From NCBI RefSeq assembly GCF_900564145.1, contig NZ_UOOB01000001.1, forward strand, positions 3,908,754 through 3,972,753: 64,000 bases of DNA, in the 5' to 3' direction. Positions 43,620 through 52,845 of this stretch are shown in pieces; the stretch's first letter is position 1; the number at the start of each line of letters is the position of its first letter. The translations under genes and the position numbers were made by a program. The notes beneath the pieces were generated by a model. It was not told the origin of the DNA and ran no database searches. It saw only the letters and a program-made list of their open reading frames with translations. The DNA is from Comamonas sp. lk (lineage in GTDB: Bacteria > Pseudomonadota > Gammaproteobacteria > Burkholderiales > Burkholderiaceae_C).

Positions 43620-44999
43620 ATGGCCGACTTTGACAGCATTCAGCAGCGCGAGACCGGGTTGCACCAGCAACTGAACGCCGCCCAGATGACCATGATTGCC
43701 ATTGGCGGCGCCATTGGCACGGGCTTGTTCATGGGCAGCGCCTTTGCCATCGGCTTTGCCGGGCCCAGCGTACTCATCAGCTACGCGATAGGCGCGCTGA
43801 TCGGCCTGCTGCTCATGGGCTGTCTGGCCGAGATGACGGTGGCCCACCCCACCAGCGGCTCTTTTGGCGCCTATGCCGAGCACTACATCAGCCCCATGGC
43901 AGGTTTTGTGGTGCGCTATGCCTACTGGGCAGCCGTGGTGCTGGCCGTGGGCATGGAGGTGACGGCCGTGGGCAAATACATGGCTTACTGGTTTCCCCAG
44001 GTCGATCAATGGATCTGGGTGGCCCTGTTTTCCGTGGCACTTGCCGCCGTGAATGCCACCAGCGTCAAGGCCTTCGGCCAGGTGGAATATGTGTTTTCCA
44101 TGATCAAGGTGACGGCCATCGTGGCCTTTATCCTGATCGGAGCCTATGTGGTGTTCGGCTCGCGCCCCGAAGGCGTGGGCTTTGCCAACTACACGGCGGG
44201 CGGCGGCTTTTTCCCCAACGGACTCTGGGGCACCTGGGTGGGCGTGATCGTGGCCATCTTCAGCTACCTGAGCCTGGAATCCATTGCCATTGCGGCCGGC
44301 GAGGCCGAAAACCCCAGGCAGGCTGTCACCTCGGCTTTCAAGACCACGGTGCTGCGGCTGGTGCTGTTTTATCTGTTGTCTCTGGCCCTGATGTTGGCCA
44401 TCGTGCCCTGGCATCATGCCAGCACCGACACCAGCCCCTTTGTGAAGGTCATGGAATATCTGCACATTCCTGGCGGTGCCCATGTGCTCAATTTCGTGGT
44501 GCTGCTGGCCTCGCTGTCGGCCATGAACAGCCAGCTCTACGTCACCTCGCGCATGATGTTCAGCCTCTCGCGCGGCGGCTATGCGCCCCGCGCCATGGGC
44601 AGCCTCAATCGCCGCGGCGTGCCGCTGGGTGCGATTGCCGTCTCCTGCCTGGGCATGGCCGTGGCCATGGTGCTCAATTACTTCAAGCCCCAGGAGTCGC
44701 TGGAGCTGATGATGTCGATTGCCATGTTCGGCGCCATGTTTGCCTGGTTCATGGTCTTCGTCACCCATTTGTTCTTCCGCCCCCGCTGGCAGCTCGAACA
44801 CCCGGGCCAGCGCCTGCAGTTCCGCATGTGGGGCTTTCCGGTGTTCACCCTGCTGGGTGCGGCGCTGATGGCCGGCGTGATCATCACCACGCTGTTTACC
44901 AAGGAGTTCCGCACCACCACCCTGGTGGGCGTGCCGTTCCTGGTGGTGCTGGTGGTGATCTATGCTGTCTGGTATAGGAGGAAGAAGGTCACCCCCTGA
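43620..44999 (+). CDS. Amino acid permease (AAT/APC family)
   Basis: A 459-residue, 12-helix permease of the amino acid transporter family. The N-terminal LNAAQMTMIAIGGAIGTGLFMGS is the substrate-binding helix 1 with GAIGTG. Helix 6 has VGVIVAIFSYLSLESIAIAAGEAENP. The sequence resembles proline, aromatic and GABA permeases. Located 103 bp before kynB, it may import tryptophan or kynurenine for the catabolic genes that follow, but this is from position only. Confidence 0.85.
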   Translation: MADFDSIQQRETGLHQQLNAAQMTMIAIGGAIGTGLFMGSAFAIGFAGPSVLISYAIGALIGLLLMGCLAEMTVAHPTSGSFGAYAEHYISPMAGFVVRYAYWAAVVLAVGMEVTAVGKYMAYWFPQVDQWIWVALFSVALAAVNATSVKAFGQVEYVFSMIKVTAIVAFILIGAYVVFGSRPEGVGFANYTAGGGFFPNGLWGTWVGVIVAIFSYLSLESIAIAAGEAENPRQAVTSAFKTTVLRLVLFYLLSLALMLAIVPWHHASTDTSPFVKVMEYLHIPGGAHVLNFVVLLASLSAMNSQLYVTSRMMFSLSRGGYAPRAMGSLNRRGVPLGAIAVSCLGMAVAMVLNYFKPQESLELMMSIAMFGAMFAWFMVFVTHLFFRPRWQLEHPGQRLQFRMWGFPVFTLLGAALMAGVIITTLFTKEFRTTTLVGVPFLVVLVVIYAVWYRRKKVTP

Positions 45000-45035
45000 G
45001 CGGCGGGGCGGCGGGGCCGCCTAGGCCCTTGCTCG
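44992..45035. repeat. Degenerate copy of the GC-rich intergenic repeat
   Basis: CCCCTGAGC at the permease stop, a GGCGGGGCGGCGGGGCCGCC palindromic middle, and GGCCCTTGCTCGG at the end match the ends of the element at 755-845, with a shortened middle. The permease stop codon (TGA at 44997-44999) is provided by the element itself. Confidence 0.45.
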
Positions 45036-45102
45036 GTGTCACTCGCTTGAACTGCGCCACTTGCCAAACCTCTGCTGAAACATAGACATTGCTAGCCACA
45101 CC

Positions 45103-45735
45103 ATGACTCGCCAGATCTGGGATATTTCTCCCGCCATCCATCCCGCCGCACCGGTCTTTCCGGGCGATACGCCTTACAGCCAGGAGTGGTGCGCCACCAT
45201 CGGCCCGGCCTGCCCGGTCAATGTCAGCGCCATTCACATGAGCCCCCATGTGGGCGCCCATGCCGATGCGCCGCTGCACTATGACGCGCAGGGCGCGGCC
45301 ATTGGCGCTGTTGATCTGAACGCCTTTCTCGGCCCCTGCCGCGTGATTCATGCCATAGGCTGCGGCCCGCTGATCGAGTGGCAGCATATAGAGCACGCTG
45401 TTGACGCCGACCTGCCCGCACGCGTGCTGGTGCGCACCTACCAAAACGCCCCCACGGTCTGGGACCCGGACCTTGCCGCCTATGCGCCCGAGACCGTCAA
45501 GAAGCTGGCCGATCTCGGCGTGCAGCTGATCGGCATAGATACGGCCAGCATCGACCCGGCCAGCAGCAAGAGTCTGGACAGCCATATGGTGATCCGCGAG
45601 CGCGGCCTGCGCGTGCTGGAGAATCTGGTGCTGGACGCTGTGGCCGAAGGCGATTACGAACTGATTGCCTTGCCGCTCAAGCTCAGCGAGGCCGATGCCT
45701 CCCCGGTGCGCGCCGTGTTGCGCGCTCTGCGTTGA
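45103..45735 (+). CDS. kynB: Kynurenine formamidase (arylformamidase)
   Basis: A 210-residue metal-dependent cyclase-family hydrolase that cleaves N-formylkynurenine to kynurenine and formate, the second step of tryptophan catabolism. The motif HPAAPVFPGDTPY near the N-terminus and metal-binding HVGAHADAPLHY are complete, and GIDTASIDPASSKSLDSH matches KynB. It is 73 bp before kynU in the same direction. The usual betaproteobacterial operon is kynB-kynU-kynA, but here kynA lies 2 kb further on. Confidence 0.93.
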   Translation: MTRQIWDISPAIHPAAPVFPGDTPYSQEWCATIGPACPVNVSAIHMSPHVGAHADAPLHYDAQGAAIGAVDLNAFLGPCRVIHAIGCGPLIEWQHIEHAVDADLPARVLVRTYQNAPTVWDPDLAAYAPETVKKLADLGVQLIGIDTASIDPASSKSLDSHMVIRERGLRVLENLVLDAVAEGDYELIALPLKLSEADASPVRAVLRALR

Positions 45736-45808
45736 GTTTCAAGAAAAATCAGCCCCAAGCCCAGCTACCATCTGCGCTGACAGCTATCAAAACAAATAGA
45801 GGAAGACA

Positions 45809-47116
45809 ATGACTAACTTGCAAGACTGCCGCGCACTCGATGCCCAGGACCCGCTGCGCCCGCTGCGTGAGCGCTTTGCCCTGCCCGAAGGCGTGATCTA
45901 TCTGGACGGCAACTCTCTGGGCGCCCAGCCCAAGGCCGCCGCCGCCCGCGCCGCCCAGGTGGTGCAGCAGGAATGGGGTCAGGACCTCATCACCTCCTGG
46001 AACAAGGCCGGCTGGATCACCCTGCCCGAGCGTCTGGGCAATCAATTTGCTCCCTGGCTGGGCGTGGGCCAGGGCGAGCTGGTGTTTACCGACACCACCT
46101 CCATCAATCTCTACAAGGTGCTCAGCGCCGCTGCCCGCATTGCCCGTGAAGATGCACCCGAGCGCAAAAAACTGATCAGCGAGCGCAGCAACTTCCCCAC
46201 CGACCTCTATATCGCCCAGTCCGTCTGCCAGGAATACGGCCTGGAGCTGGTGCTGCTGGAGCCCGAGGAAATCGCCGGCGCGCTGCAGACCGATGTGGCA
46301 ATTTCCATGCTCACCCATGTGAACTACCGCACCGGCGCCATGCACGATATGGCGGCCGTCACGGCCGCCGCCCATGCCCAGGGCATTCTCTGCGTCTGGG
46401 ATCTGTGCCACAGCGCAGGCGCCGTGCCCATCGACCTCAAGGCTGCGAATGCCGACTTTGCCGTGGGCTGCAGCTACAAATACCTCAACGGCGGCCCGGG
46501 CTCGCCGGCCTTTGTCTGGGCCCATCCGCGCCTGATCAACCATTTCTGGCAGCCGCTGTCGGGCTGGTTCGGGCATGCCGAGCCCTTCAAATTCGTGCCC
46601 GACTACCACCCGGCCCAGGGCATTCAGCGCTATCTGTGCGGCACCCAGCCCATGATCAGCATGAGCGTGCTGCAGTGCGGCATCGACATCTATACCGAAG
46701 CCGAGCAGTTTGGCGGCATGTCGGCCCTGCGCCAGAAATCACTGGCCCTGACCGATTTGTTCATCCGCCTGGTCGAAGAGCGCTGCCAGGGCTACGGCCT
46801 GGGCCTGGCCACCCCGCGCGAGCATGCAGCCCGCGGCTCCCAGGTCTGCCTGACTCGCGATGAAGGTCTGGGCGTGGCTGGCAAGGACAGCGGTGCCTAT
46901 GCCATCGTGCAGGCGCTGATCGCGCGCGGCGTGATCGGCGACTTCCGCAAGGGCGATGGCGGCACCGGCCGCCACAAGGACATTCTGCGTTTCGGCTTCA
47001 CGCCGCTGTACGTGGGCTTTGAAGACGTGTGGAATGCCGTGGAGCATCTGCGCCAGGTGCTGGAATCGGGCGAATGGCAAAAAGCCGAGTTCAACCAGAT
47101 CAACGCCGTGACCTGA
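45809..47116 (+). CDS. kynU: Kynureninase
   Basis: A 435-residue PLP enzyme that converts kynurenine to anthranilate and alanine. The N-terminal FALPEGVIYLDGNSLGAQPK and the TSINLYKVL and WDLCHSAGAVPIDL segments are typical. The PLP lysine is in CSYKYLNGGPGSPAF. Full length. The start ATG at 45809 follows AGGAAG. Together with kynA and kynB it forms the route from tryptophan to anthranilate; no anthranilate-degrading genes are in the window. Confidence 0.95.
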   Translation: MTNLQDCRALDAQDPLRPLRERFALPEGVIYLDGNSLGAQPKAAAARAAQVVQQEWGQDLITSWNKAGWITLPERLGNQFAPWLGVGQGELVFTDTTSINLYKVLSAAARIAREDAPERKKLISERSNFPTDLYIAQSVCQEYGLELVLLEPEEIAGALQTDVAISMLTHVNYRTGAMHDMAAVTAAAHAQGILCVWDLCHSAGAVPIDLKAANADFAVGCSYKYLNGGPGSPAFVWAHPRLINHFWQPLSGWFGHAEPFKFVPDYHPAQGIQRYLCGTQPMISMSVLQCGIDIYTEAEQFGGMSALRQKSLALTDLFIRLVEERCQGYGLGLATPREHAARGSQVCLTRDEGLGVAGKDSGAYAIVQALIARGVIGDFRKGDGGTGRHKDILRFGFTPLYVGFEDVWNAVEHLRQVLESGEWQKAEFNQINAVT

Positions 47117-48055
47117 TCAGAAAGCCGTATTGCTCAGCGATGCCCATAGGTGCGCAGCCACCAAGGCGCGCCAGGGCTGGAATTGATCAAGCCAGATGCG
47201 CGCCTCGGCCGCATCTGGCTTTGTTTTTTGCAGCAACAGACCGATGGCGCGGCGCACGGCCACGTCGCCGTGCAGACTTCCGTCGGGCCAGCCGTAGCCG
47301 CGCAGCAAGGTGTAATTCACCGTCCACGGGCCTATGCCTTTGATGGCCAGCAAGCGCTGCTCCACCTCCTGCACCTGGTCGGCAGACCAGCCCGCAGCAC
47401 TTTGCACCGCCCAGTCATCCAGCGGCAGCTGACCCGAGGTCACAGCCTGGGCTACCGCCAGCAGGGTCTGGGCCTTGGCCTGGGAAAAATGGTTGGCGCG
47501 CAAGCTCTCCACATCCAGCCTGGCGACACGGGCCGCATCCGGATAGGCCAGCAGCGGCTCACCGGCAGCCTGATCCAGCGGCACACCGGCCAGTGCGATG
47601 AGCTTGCGCCGCAACGAGATGGCCACGGCCACGCTGATCTGCTGACCCATGATGGCCCAGGTCAGCGCCTCAAACGGCGTGGGCGTACCCGGCACATGCA
47701 GGCCCGCCTGCCGCGCCAGCAAAGGGCCCAGCTCCGGGTGACGGCCATGGGCGGCATCCAGCGCCTGCGGCGGATAGGCCAGGCCCAGCATGCGTCGGGC
47801 CATGGCTTGCAGCTCGGCTTGCTCCAGATGCTGGTGGGCCGCCGTGCCGTGCAGCTGCACCGCCACATGGCGCTCATCCCAGCTCAGTTGCAAGCAAGCC
47901 GGCTCCCCCTGCAGCAGCAGAGCCTTGTGCAGGCTGCGGCCTTCCTGATCCAGGCATTCGGCCAGACCCTGGCCATCGCGCCCATGAAAAGCCGCGAATT
48001 CCTGCCAACGGTAATGCGCCGGCAGCTCGATCTCACAGTGTGTGTCAACCATCAT
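47117..48055 (-). CDS. alkA: DNA-3-methyladenine glycosylase II
   Basis: A 312-residue AlkA-type HhH-GPD glycosylase that removes 3-methylpurines. The N-terminal AlkA_N domain (about 1-115) is followed by the catalytic domain with PFEALTWAIMGQQISVAVA. The helix-hairpin-helix GIGPWTVNYTLLRGYGWPDG ends with the catalytic Asp. The stop codon lies next to the kynU stop (the genes are convergent, one base apart). With the ada-like gene 104 bp upstream it forms an alkylation-repair pair inserted in the kyn locus. Confidence 0.9.
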   Translation of the reverse strand: MMVDTHCEIELPAHYRWQEFAAFHGRDGQGLAECLDQEGRSLHKALLLQGEPACLQLSWDERHVAVQLHGTAAHQHLEQAELQAMARRMLGLAYPPQALDAAHGRHPELGPLLARQAGLHVPGTPTPFEALTWAIMGQQISVAVAISLRRKLIALAGVPLDQAAGEPLLAYPDAARVARLDVESLRANHFSQAKAQTLLAVAQAVTSGQLPLDDWAVQSAAGWSADQVQEVEQRLLAIKGIGPWTVNYTLLRGYGWPDGSLHGDVAVRRAIGLLLQKTKPDAAEARIWLDQFQPWRALVAAHLWASLSNTAF

Positions 48056-48159
48056 TTCTATGATTTTGAGAGCGGGTAGCGCATTTCAGATATAGGTTTC
48101 AAACACTATTTAATTGGAAATGGATTCAATACCAGCACTATCCGCTATCAAAGCGAGAG

Positions 48160-49005
48160 TTACGCGGTCTTGGCCTGCTGGGCCTGCTGAGCTTCACGCA
48201 GCAACAGCGCCCGTTTGCGCTCCACCCCCCAGCGATAGCCAGAGATGCTGCCGTCATTGCGCACCACGCGGTGGCAGGGCACAGCCACGGCAATCGGATT
48301 GGCCGCCACCGCACTGGCCACGGCACGGGCGGCCTGGGGTTTGCCCAGGCGCTGGGCCAGCGCGGAGTAGCTGATGGTCTGGCCGGCAGGAATGCCTTGC
48401 AACGCCTGCCACACCCGCTGCTGAAATGCCGTGCCTTGAATATCCAGCGGCAGCGCCAGGCCTAAGGCCGGCCGCTCGATCAAGGCAATCACCCGCGCCA
48501 CCGTCTGCTCGTACTGCGCATCGGCCCCCACCAACTCGGCGGCGGCAAAGCGTTGCTGCAAATCATCGACCAGGGCCTGGGCATCATCGCCCAGCAGCAC
48601 GCAGCACACGCCTCTGCCCGTGCTGGCCACCACAAGACTGCCCAACGAGCATTCGGCCACGGCAAAGTGAATGATCTGGCTCGCGCCGCCCTGCCTGAAG
48701 GCCTTGGGCTGCATGCCCAGCATGGTGCTCGCATGTTTATAGAAGCTGCTGCTGGCTTCATAGCCGCTCAGATAAGCGGCATCGGTCACCGAGCTGCTTT
48801 GGTCGGCCTGCAAGGCGGCGCGCAGACTCTGGCCGCGCTGGGCGTTGGCATAGGCCTTGGGCGTCAAGCCCGTGGCGCGACTGAAGGCCCGGTGCAGCTG
48901 CCAGGAGCTAAGACCCACGCGACAGGCCAGTTCGGCCAGCGTGGGAGCGGGCTCTTCGCTCTCCAGCCAGCGGCAGCATTGAGTGATGATGGGGTTATCG
49001 GACAT
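48160..49005 (-). CDS. Ada-like protein: AraC domain fused to O6-methylguanine-DNA methyltransferase
   Basis: A 281-residue bifunctional protein. An AraC-type helix-turn-helix region (about 10-105: TLAELACRVGLSSWQLHRAF) is followed by the methyltransferase domain with active site VPCHRVVRNDGSISGYRWG and the Arg finger helix GKPQAARAVASAVA. E. coli Ada has an N-terminal zinc-Cys phosphotriester domain; that domain is missing here, so this is the short Ada form and its activation must differ. It probably repairs O6-methylguanine and may regulate alkA and itself. Start at 49005 (MSDNPI). Confidence 0.9.
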   Translation of the reverse strand: MSDNPIITQCCRWLESEEPAPTLAELACRVGLSSWQLHRAFSRATGLTPKAYANAQRGQSLRAALQADQSSSVTDAAYLSGYEASSSFYKHASTMLGMQPKAFRQGGASQIIHFAVAECSLGSLVVASTGRGVCCVLLGDDAQALVDDLQQRFAAAELVGADAQYEQTVARVIALIERPALGLALPLDIQGTAFQQRVWQALQGIPAGQTISYSALAQRLGKPQAARAVASAVAANPIAVAVPCHRVVRNDGSISGYRWGVERKRALLLREAQQAQQAKTA

Positions 49006-49175
49006 GATTTTTGCTTCAATCGCCACAGGGTTGCAGCCACTGTACGCAAGAAGAAAACCGCGTGCATCCACGTTTTTGCAGCGGCGCGCCATCAAAGCGA
49101 TGTCAGCGAGCTAACGCGACGGCCCGGGTTTGGGTTACGCTGCGCGCACCGCACACGATAACGAACGACTCTGAC

Positions 49176-50051
49176 ATGACTACCGAATCCTCCGGCTGCC
49201 CCATGCATGGCGGCGCAGCCATTGTTCGCGATGAAAAAGCCCAGCTCGATTTCAGCCGCGACATGAGCTATGGCGACTATCTGCATCTGGATCAAATCCT
49301 CACGGCCCAGCACCCGCTCTCGCCTGCGCACGATGAAATGCTGTTCATCGTTCAGCACCAGACCAGCGAGCTGTGGATGAAGCTGATGTTGCACGAGGTG
49401 CGCGCCGCCACGGCAGCGATTGCCAATGCCTCGGGCGAGACCAAGCCCGACGCCTTCAAGATGCTGGCCCGCGTGTCGCGCATCATGGAGCAGCTGGTCA
49501 GCGCCTGGACGGTGCTCTCGACCATGACGCCGCCCGAGTACACGGCCATGCGCCCCTACCTGGCCCAATCCAGCGGTTTTCAAAGCTACCAGTACCGCAG
49601 CATCGAATTTTCGCTGGGCAACAAGAATGCCGCCATGCTCAAGCCCCATGAGCACCGCAGCGATCTGCTGGCACAGGTGCAAGCGGCTTACGAAGCGCCG
49701 TCGCTGTACGACGTGTCGCTGCAACTGCTGGCCCGCGAAGGCATTGACGTGCCGGCAGACCGCCTGCAGCGCGACTGGACCCAGCCCTATGAGGCCAGCG
49801 AAGGCGTGCAGCAGGCCTGGATCACCGTCTACCGCGACCCGCACAAATACTGGGATCTGTACCAGCTGGGCGAGAAGCTGGCCGATATCGAGGACGCTTT
49901 CCGCCTGTGGCGCTTCCGCCACCTGACCACCGTGGAACGCGTCATAGGCTTCAAACGCGGCACCGGCGGCACCGGCGGCGTGAGCTATCTCAAGAAGATG
50001 CTGGACGTGGTGCTGTTCCCTGAAATCTGGAGCCTGCGCACCGAACTGTAA
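49176..50051 (+). CDS. kynA: Tryptophan 2,3-dioxygenase
   Basis: A 291-residue heme enzyme that opens the tryptophan ring to N-formylkynurenine. [12 protein letters not shown] and [18 protein letters not shown] are the family N-terminal active-site region. [19 protein letters not shown] and [25 protein letters not shown] supply the C-terminal heme pocket and the conserved GTGG(T)GG loop. The ATG at 49176 is used. It is separated from kynBU by a reversed alkA/ada pair, so it needs its own promoter in the 170-bp gap shared with ada. A 12-bp hairpin terminator follows. Confidence 0.95.
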   Translation: MTTESSGCPMHGGAAIVRDEKAQLDFSRDMSYGDYLHLDQILTAQHPLSPAHDEMLFIVQHQTSELWMKLMLHEVRAATAAIANASGETKPDAFKMLARVSRIMEQLVSAWTVLSTMTPPEYTAMRPYLAQSSGFQSYQYRSIEFSLGNKNAAMLKPHEHRSDLLAQVQAAYEAPSLYDVSLQLLAREGIDVPADRLQRDWTQPYEASEGVQQAWITVYRDPHKYWDLYQLGEKLADIEDAFRLWRFRHLTTVERVIGFKRGTGGTGGVSYLKKMLDVVLFPEIWSLRTEL

Positions 50052-50075
50052 GCCGGTCGAAACAAGCCGTCGCCA

Positions 50076-50122
50076 TTCAGGCTGCCCCTGCTGCTCTTTG
50101 GTGACAGCGCGGGCAGCCTGAA
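50076..50122 (+). terminator. kynA terminator
   Basis: A perfect 12-bp stem TTCAGGCTGCCC / GGGCAGCCTGAA with a 23-nt loop, then TTCTTTA, 24 nt past the stop. Confidence 0.7.
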
Positions 50123-50167
50123 TTCTTTAGGCTGCGAGAAAAATCTAACATCGCAACAATCTCCCCC

Positions 50168-51427
50168 ATGCCTTCCGCTCAGAGCGCCTCCCGCCCCGCC
50201 AGCAAACCCGCCCCCTTCTCCAACGTTTGGGCCATGCTGGTCTGCCTGCTCACCGGCTTTGCGCTAAGCCAGGCTTTTCGCACCACGGCCTCCATCATGG
50301 CCGACGGGCTGCGCACCGACTTCGGCCTCTCCGCCCAATCCCTGGGCTCGTTTGCCGGGCTGTTCGGCCTGTCTTTTGGCGTGGCACAGTTGCTGATGGG
50401 CATAGGCATGGATATTTACGGCCTGCGCAAGACCGTGTTGCTGACCTTTCCGCTGACCATTGCAGGCGCGGCCCTGTCGGCCATGGCGCCCAGCTATTCC
50501 TGGTTGATGCTGGGCCAGTTGCTGATAGGCGTGGGCTGCTCGCCGGCCTTTCTGGCCTCCACCATGTTTATCGCGCGCCACTTCCCGCCCGAAAAATTCG
50601 CCTACATTTCCGGCGTGGCCCTGGGCCTGGGCGGCCTGGGTCTGCTGTTTACCGGCACGCCGCTGGCCTGGCTGGTGCAGCACTATGGCTGGCGCACCGG
50701 CTTTGGCCTGCTGGCCGTGCTGTGCGTGCTGTCCTGGTTGCTGATTTTTTTGCGTGTGCATGAGCCGGTGGTGGCCAGCGATGCGCTGCCCAAACCCAGC
50801 TTCATGGAAGCGCTCAAAGGCTTTGGCAGCCTGCTGCTGCTGCCCCACACCTGGGGCATTGTGCTGCTGGGCATGGTCAGCTATGCCTCTTTTCTCACCG
50901 TGCGAGGCCTGTGGCTCAGCCCCATGCTCATGGACCGCTATCAGTTCTCACTGGTCTCCACCGGCAACGTGGCGCTGGCGGCATCGGTCATTTCGCTGTT
51001 TGCGCCGTCCATGTTCGGGCGCGTGGACCCCGGCCCCACCCAGCGGCGCACGCGTATTTTCAATTTTGCCCTGCTCATGGGCGGCATTTTCACGGCGCTG
51101 GCACTGGTGCATCACCCTGTGCTGACCGTGCTCTTGCTGCTGCTCATGAGCGTGCTCTCAGGCTATGGCGCCCTGCTGTATGCCGATGTGCGCTCCTCCT
51201 ACCCGCGCGAGACCACGGGCCGGGCACTATCCATCTTCACCATGGCCATGTTTCTGGGCGCGGCCCTGATGCAGTCGCTATCGGGTGTAGTGGCCGGCTT
51301 TGCCGAGCGCCAGGGCTCGGACATCTATCTGGCCGTGATGCTGATGATTGCGGCCATGCTGGTATCCGGCGCACTGGCGTATCGATTCATCCAGGCTTCG
51401 CCCATGCTTAGAAAAGCGGTGCATTGA
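50168..51427 (+). CDS. MFS transporter (CynX/NimT-like group)
   Basis: A 419-residue, 12-helix major facilitator. The N-terminal half has FALSQAFRTTASIMADGLRTDFGL in helix 1 and the following loop. Helix 4-5 contains QLLIGVGCSPAFLASTMFIARHFPPEKFAYISG. It matches the small-anion or nitrate/organic acid side of the superfamily better than drug pumps, but the substrate is unknown. It follows the kynA terminator and is convergent with the flavin monooxygenase, with which it may form a functional pair. Confidence 0.82.
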   Translation: MPSAQSASRPASKPAPFSNVWAMLVCLLTGFALSQAFRTTASIMADGLRTDFGLSAQSLGSFAGLFGLSFGVAQLLMGIGMDIYGLRKTVLLTFPLTIAGAALSAMAPSYSWLMLGQLLIGVGCSPAFLASTMFIARHFPPEKFAYISGVALGLGGLGLLFTGTPLAWLVQHYGWRTGFGLLAVLCVLSWLLIFLRVHEPVVASDALPKPSFMEALKGFGSLLLLPHTWGIVLLGMVSYASFLTVRGLWLSPMLMDRYQFSLVSTGNVALAASVISLFAPSMFGRVDPGPTQRRTRIFNFALLMGGIFTALALVHHPVLTVLLLLLMSVLSGYGALLYADVRSSYPRETTGRALSIFTMAMFLGAALMQSLSGVVAGFAERQGSDIYLAVMLMIAAMLVSGALAYRFIQASPMLRKAVH

Positions 51428-51472
51428 GAATTTCAAGGAAAACAAGGCTCAGGCCTTGAATATCTTTGCGCA

Positions 51473-51497
51473 AGTAGCTATGTTTTTTATAGCTACT
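51473..51497. terminator. Hairpin between convergent MFS and monooxygenase genes
   Basis: A 9-bp perfect stem AGTAGCTAT / ATAGCTACT with loop GTTTTTT. Its left arm is part of the dispersed GCGCAAG(C/T)AGCTAT motif. Could work as a weak terminator for either side. Confidence 0.4.
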
Positions 51498-52687
51498 CAG
51501 TTCCCGCCGTCATAGAGCCAGGGCACGTCCATGATGCGCCCGCCCAGGGCGCGCAAAGACAGATCCCGCCCCCAGCGCATAGGGCCGGTCGCATGAAAGA
51601 TACGGCCATTGCGCAGGGAGCGCTCCTGCACCCGCGCATTGCGCTGCCAGCGATTCAGCGCATAGCGGCGCAGGCGCAAGCTCACATCCAGATCGTGCAT
51701 GGACAGCGCTCTTTGCAGCTCTGCCGCATCCTCGATCGCCATACCCGCACCCTGGGCCAGATAGGGTCGCATGGGGTGGCCGGCATCCCCTACCAGGGCC
51801 ACTAGGCCCTGGGCCATCTGGGACGCAGAGGAGACCGGGACCCGGTCTGCCACCGGCCACAAACGCCATTCGCCGCCAGCCTCCGGCACATGTTGCACCA
51901 GATCCTGCAGATAGCCGCAAACACCTTTCAGGTGCTGCAGCAAATCGGGCAGATTGGCGGAATGATCCCAGTGATCCAGATCATCGGGCGGCGGCCCGCT
52001 CACAATGACCACCAGGTTTTGCAGCTCGCCGCGCCGCACCGGATATTGAATCGCATGCAGCTGCGGACCTAGCCAGGCCGTCACCTCGCCGGTGCGCAGA
52101 CGTTTGGGCAGCTGTGCCTGGTGCACCATGGCGCGGTAGGCCAGATGCCCGGTGACTCGTGGCGGGCCGTCGCCCAGCATCTGAGCGCGCACGGCACTGC
52201 GTACACCGTCGGCACCGATCAGGGCATCGCCTTCAATCAGCTTTCCAGCATCGGTACGTATGGTGATCACGCCCTCCTGATCGGTATAGGAGGCCACCGA
52301 CTGCTGCAGGTTCAGATGCACCTGCGACTGCTGTTGCAGCGCCGCCAGCAGCAGGCTGTGCAGATCGGCCCGGTGAATCGTGGCATAGGCTGCGCCATAG
52401 CGATGAACGATGTCCGAGCCCAACGGCAAACGCCCCAGCTCCAGGCCCGACACCGCGCTGCAGGCCCGCAAGGCCGTAGGCGATGCAATCACCTGCTGCA
52501 AAGGCCGCTGCAAACCCCAGGCTTGCAGGCAGCGAATCACATTCGGCCCCAGCTGAATACCTGCACCGACCTCGGAAAACTGTGCGGCCCGCTCAAACAG
52601 GCGCACATCCCAATCGGAGCGCGCCGCCGCAATCGCCGTGGCCAGGCCGCCAATGCCGCCGCCTGCAATCAACACCTGCTTATTCAT
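51497..52687 (-). CDS. FAD-dependent aromatic hydroxylase-like monooxygenase
   Basis: A 396-residue class A flavoprotein monooxygenase. GxGxxG site: VLIAGGGIGGLATAIAAARSD. DG motif: ALIGADGVRSAVRAQM. GD motif: LVALVGDAGHPMRPYLAQGAGMAIEDA. The length and order resemble salicylate hydroxylase, 3-hydroxybenzoate 6-hydroxylase and 6-hydroxynicotinate 3-monooxygenase. The substrate cannot be fixed; a convergent MFS gene hints at uptake of an aromatic acid. No ring-cleavage gene is near. Confidence 0.85.
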   Translation of the reverse strand: MNKQVLIAGGGIGGLATAIAAARSDWDVRLFERAAQFSEVGAGIQLGPNVIRCLQAWGLQRPLQQVIASPTALRACSAVSGLELGRLPLGSDIVHRYGAAYATIHRADLHSLLLAALQQQSQVHLNLQQSVASYTDQEGVITIRTDAGKLIEGDALIGADGVRSAVRAQMLGDGPPRVTGHLAYRAMVHQAQLPKRLRTGEVTAWLGPQLHAIQYPVRRGELQNLVVIVSGPPPDDLDHWDHSANLPDLLQHLKGVCGYLQDLVQHVPEAGGEWRLWPVADRVPVSSASQMAQGLVALVGDAGHPMRPYLAQGAGMAIEDAAELQRALSMHDLDVSLRLRRYALNRWQRNARVQERSLRNGRIFHATGPMRWGRDLSLRALGGRIMDVPWLYDGGN

Positions 52688-52792
52688 ATGAATATTGTGC
52701 CGCCTTGCGCAGGCCCGGTTAGCGCTGCTTGATCAAGTCAGATCAAAACACCCAGCCATATGTTCATGGATCTCTGCATATTCCAAGCCCAT

Positions 52793-52822
52793 GAAAAAAG
52801 CCCACCTATAAGGCGGGCTCTT
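52793..52822 (-). terminator. hns terminator
   Basis: On the minus strand AGCCCGCC-TTATA-GGTGGGCT (one G-U pair) followed by six T residues, 24 nt past the H-NS-like gene's stop. Confidence 0.75.
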
Positions 52823-52845
52823 TCAACTTGCGCAGCGAATGGCGA

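Noticed and set aside
51497..52687. Assigning the flavin monooxygenase as kynurenine 3-monooxygenase
   Set aside because: Length and motifs fit aromatic-acid hydroxylases; KMO has a longer C-terminal membrane part that is absent.
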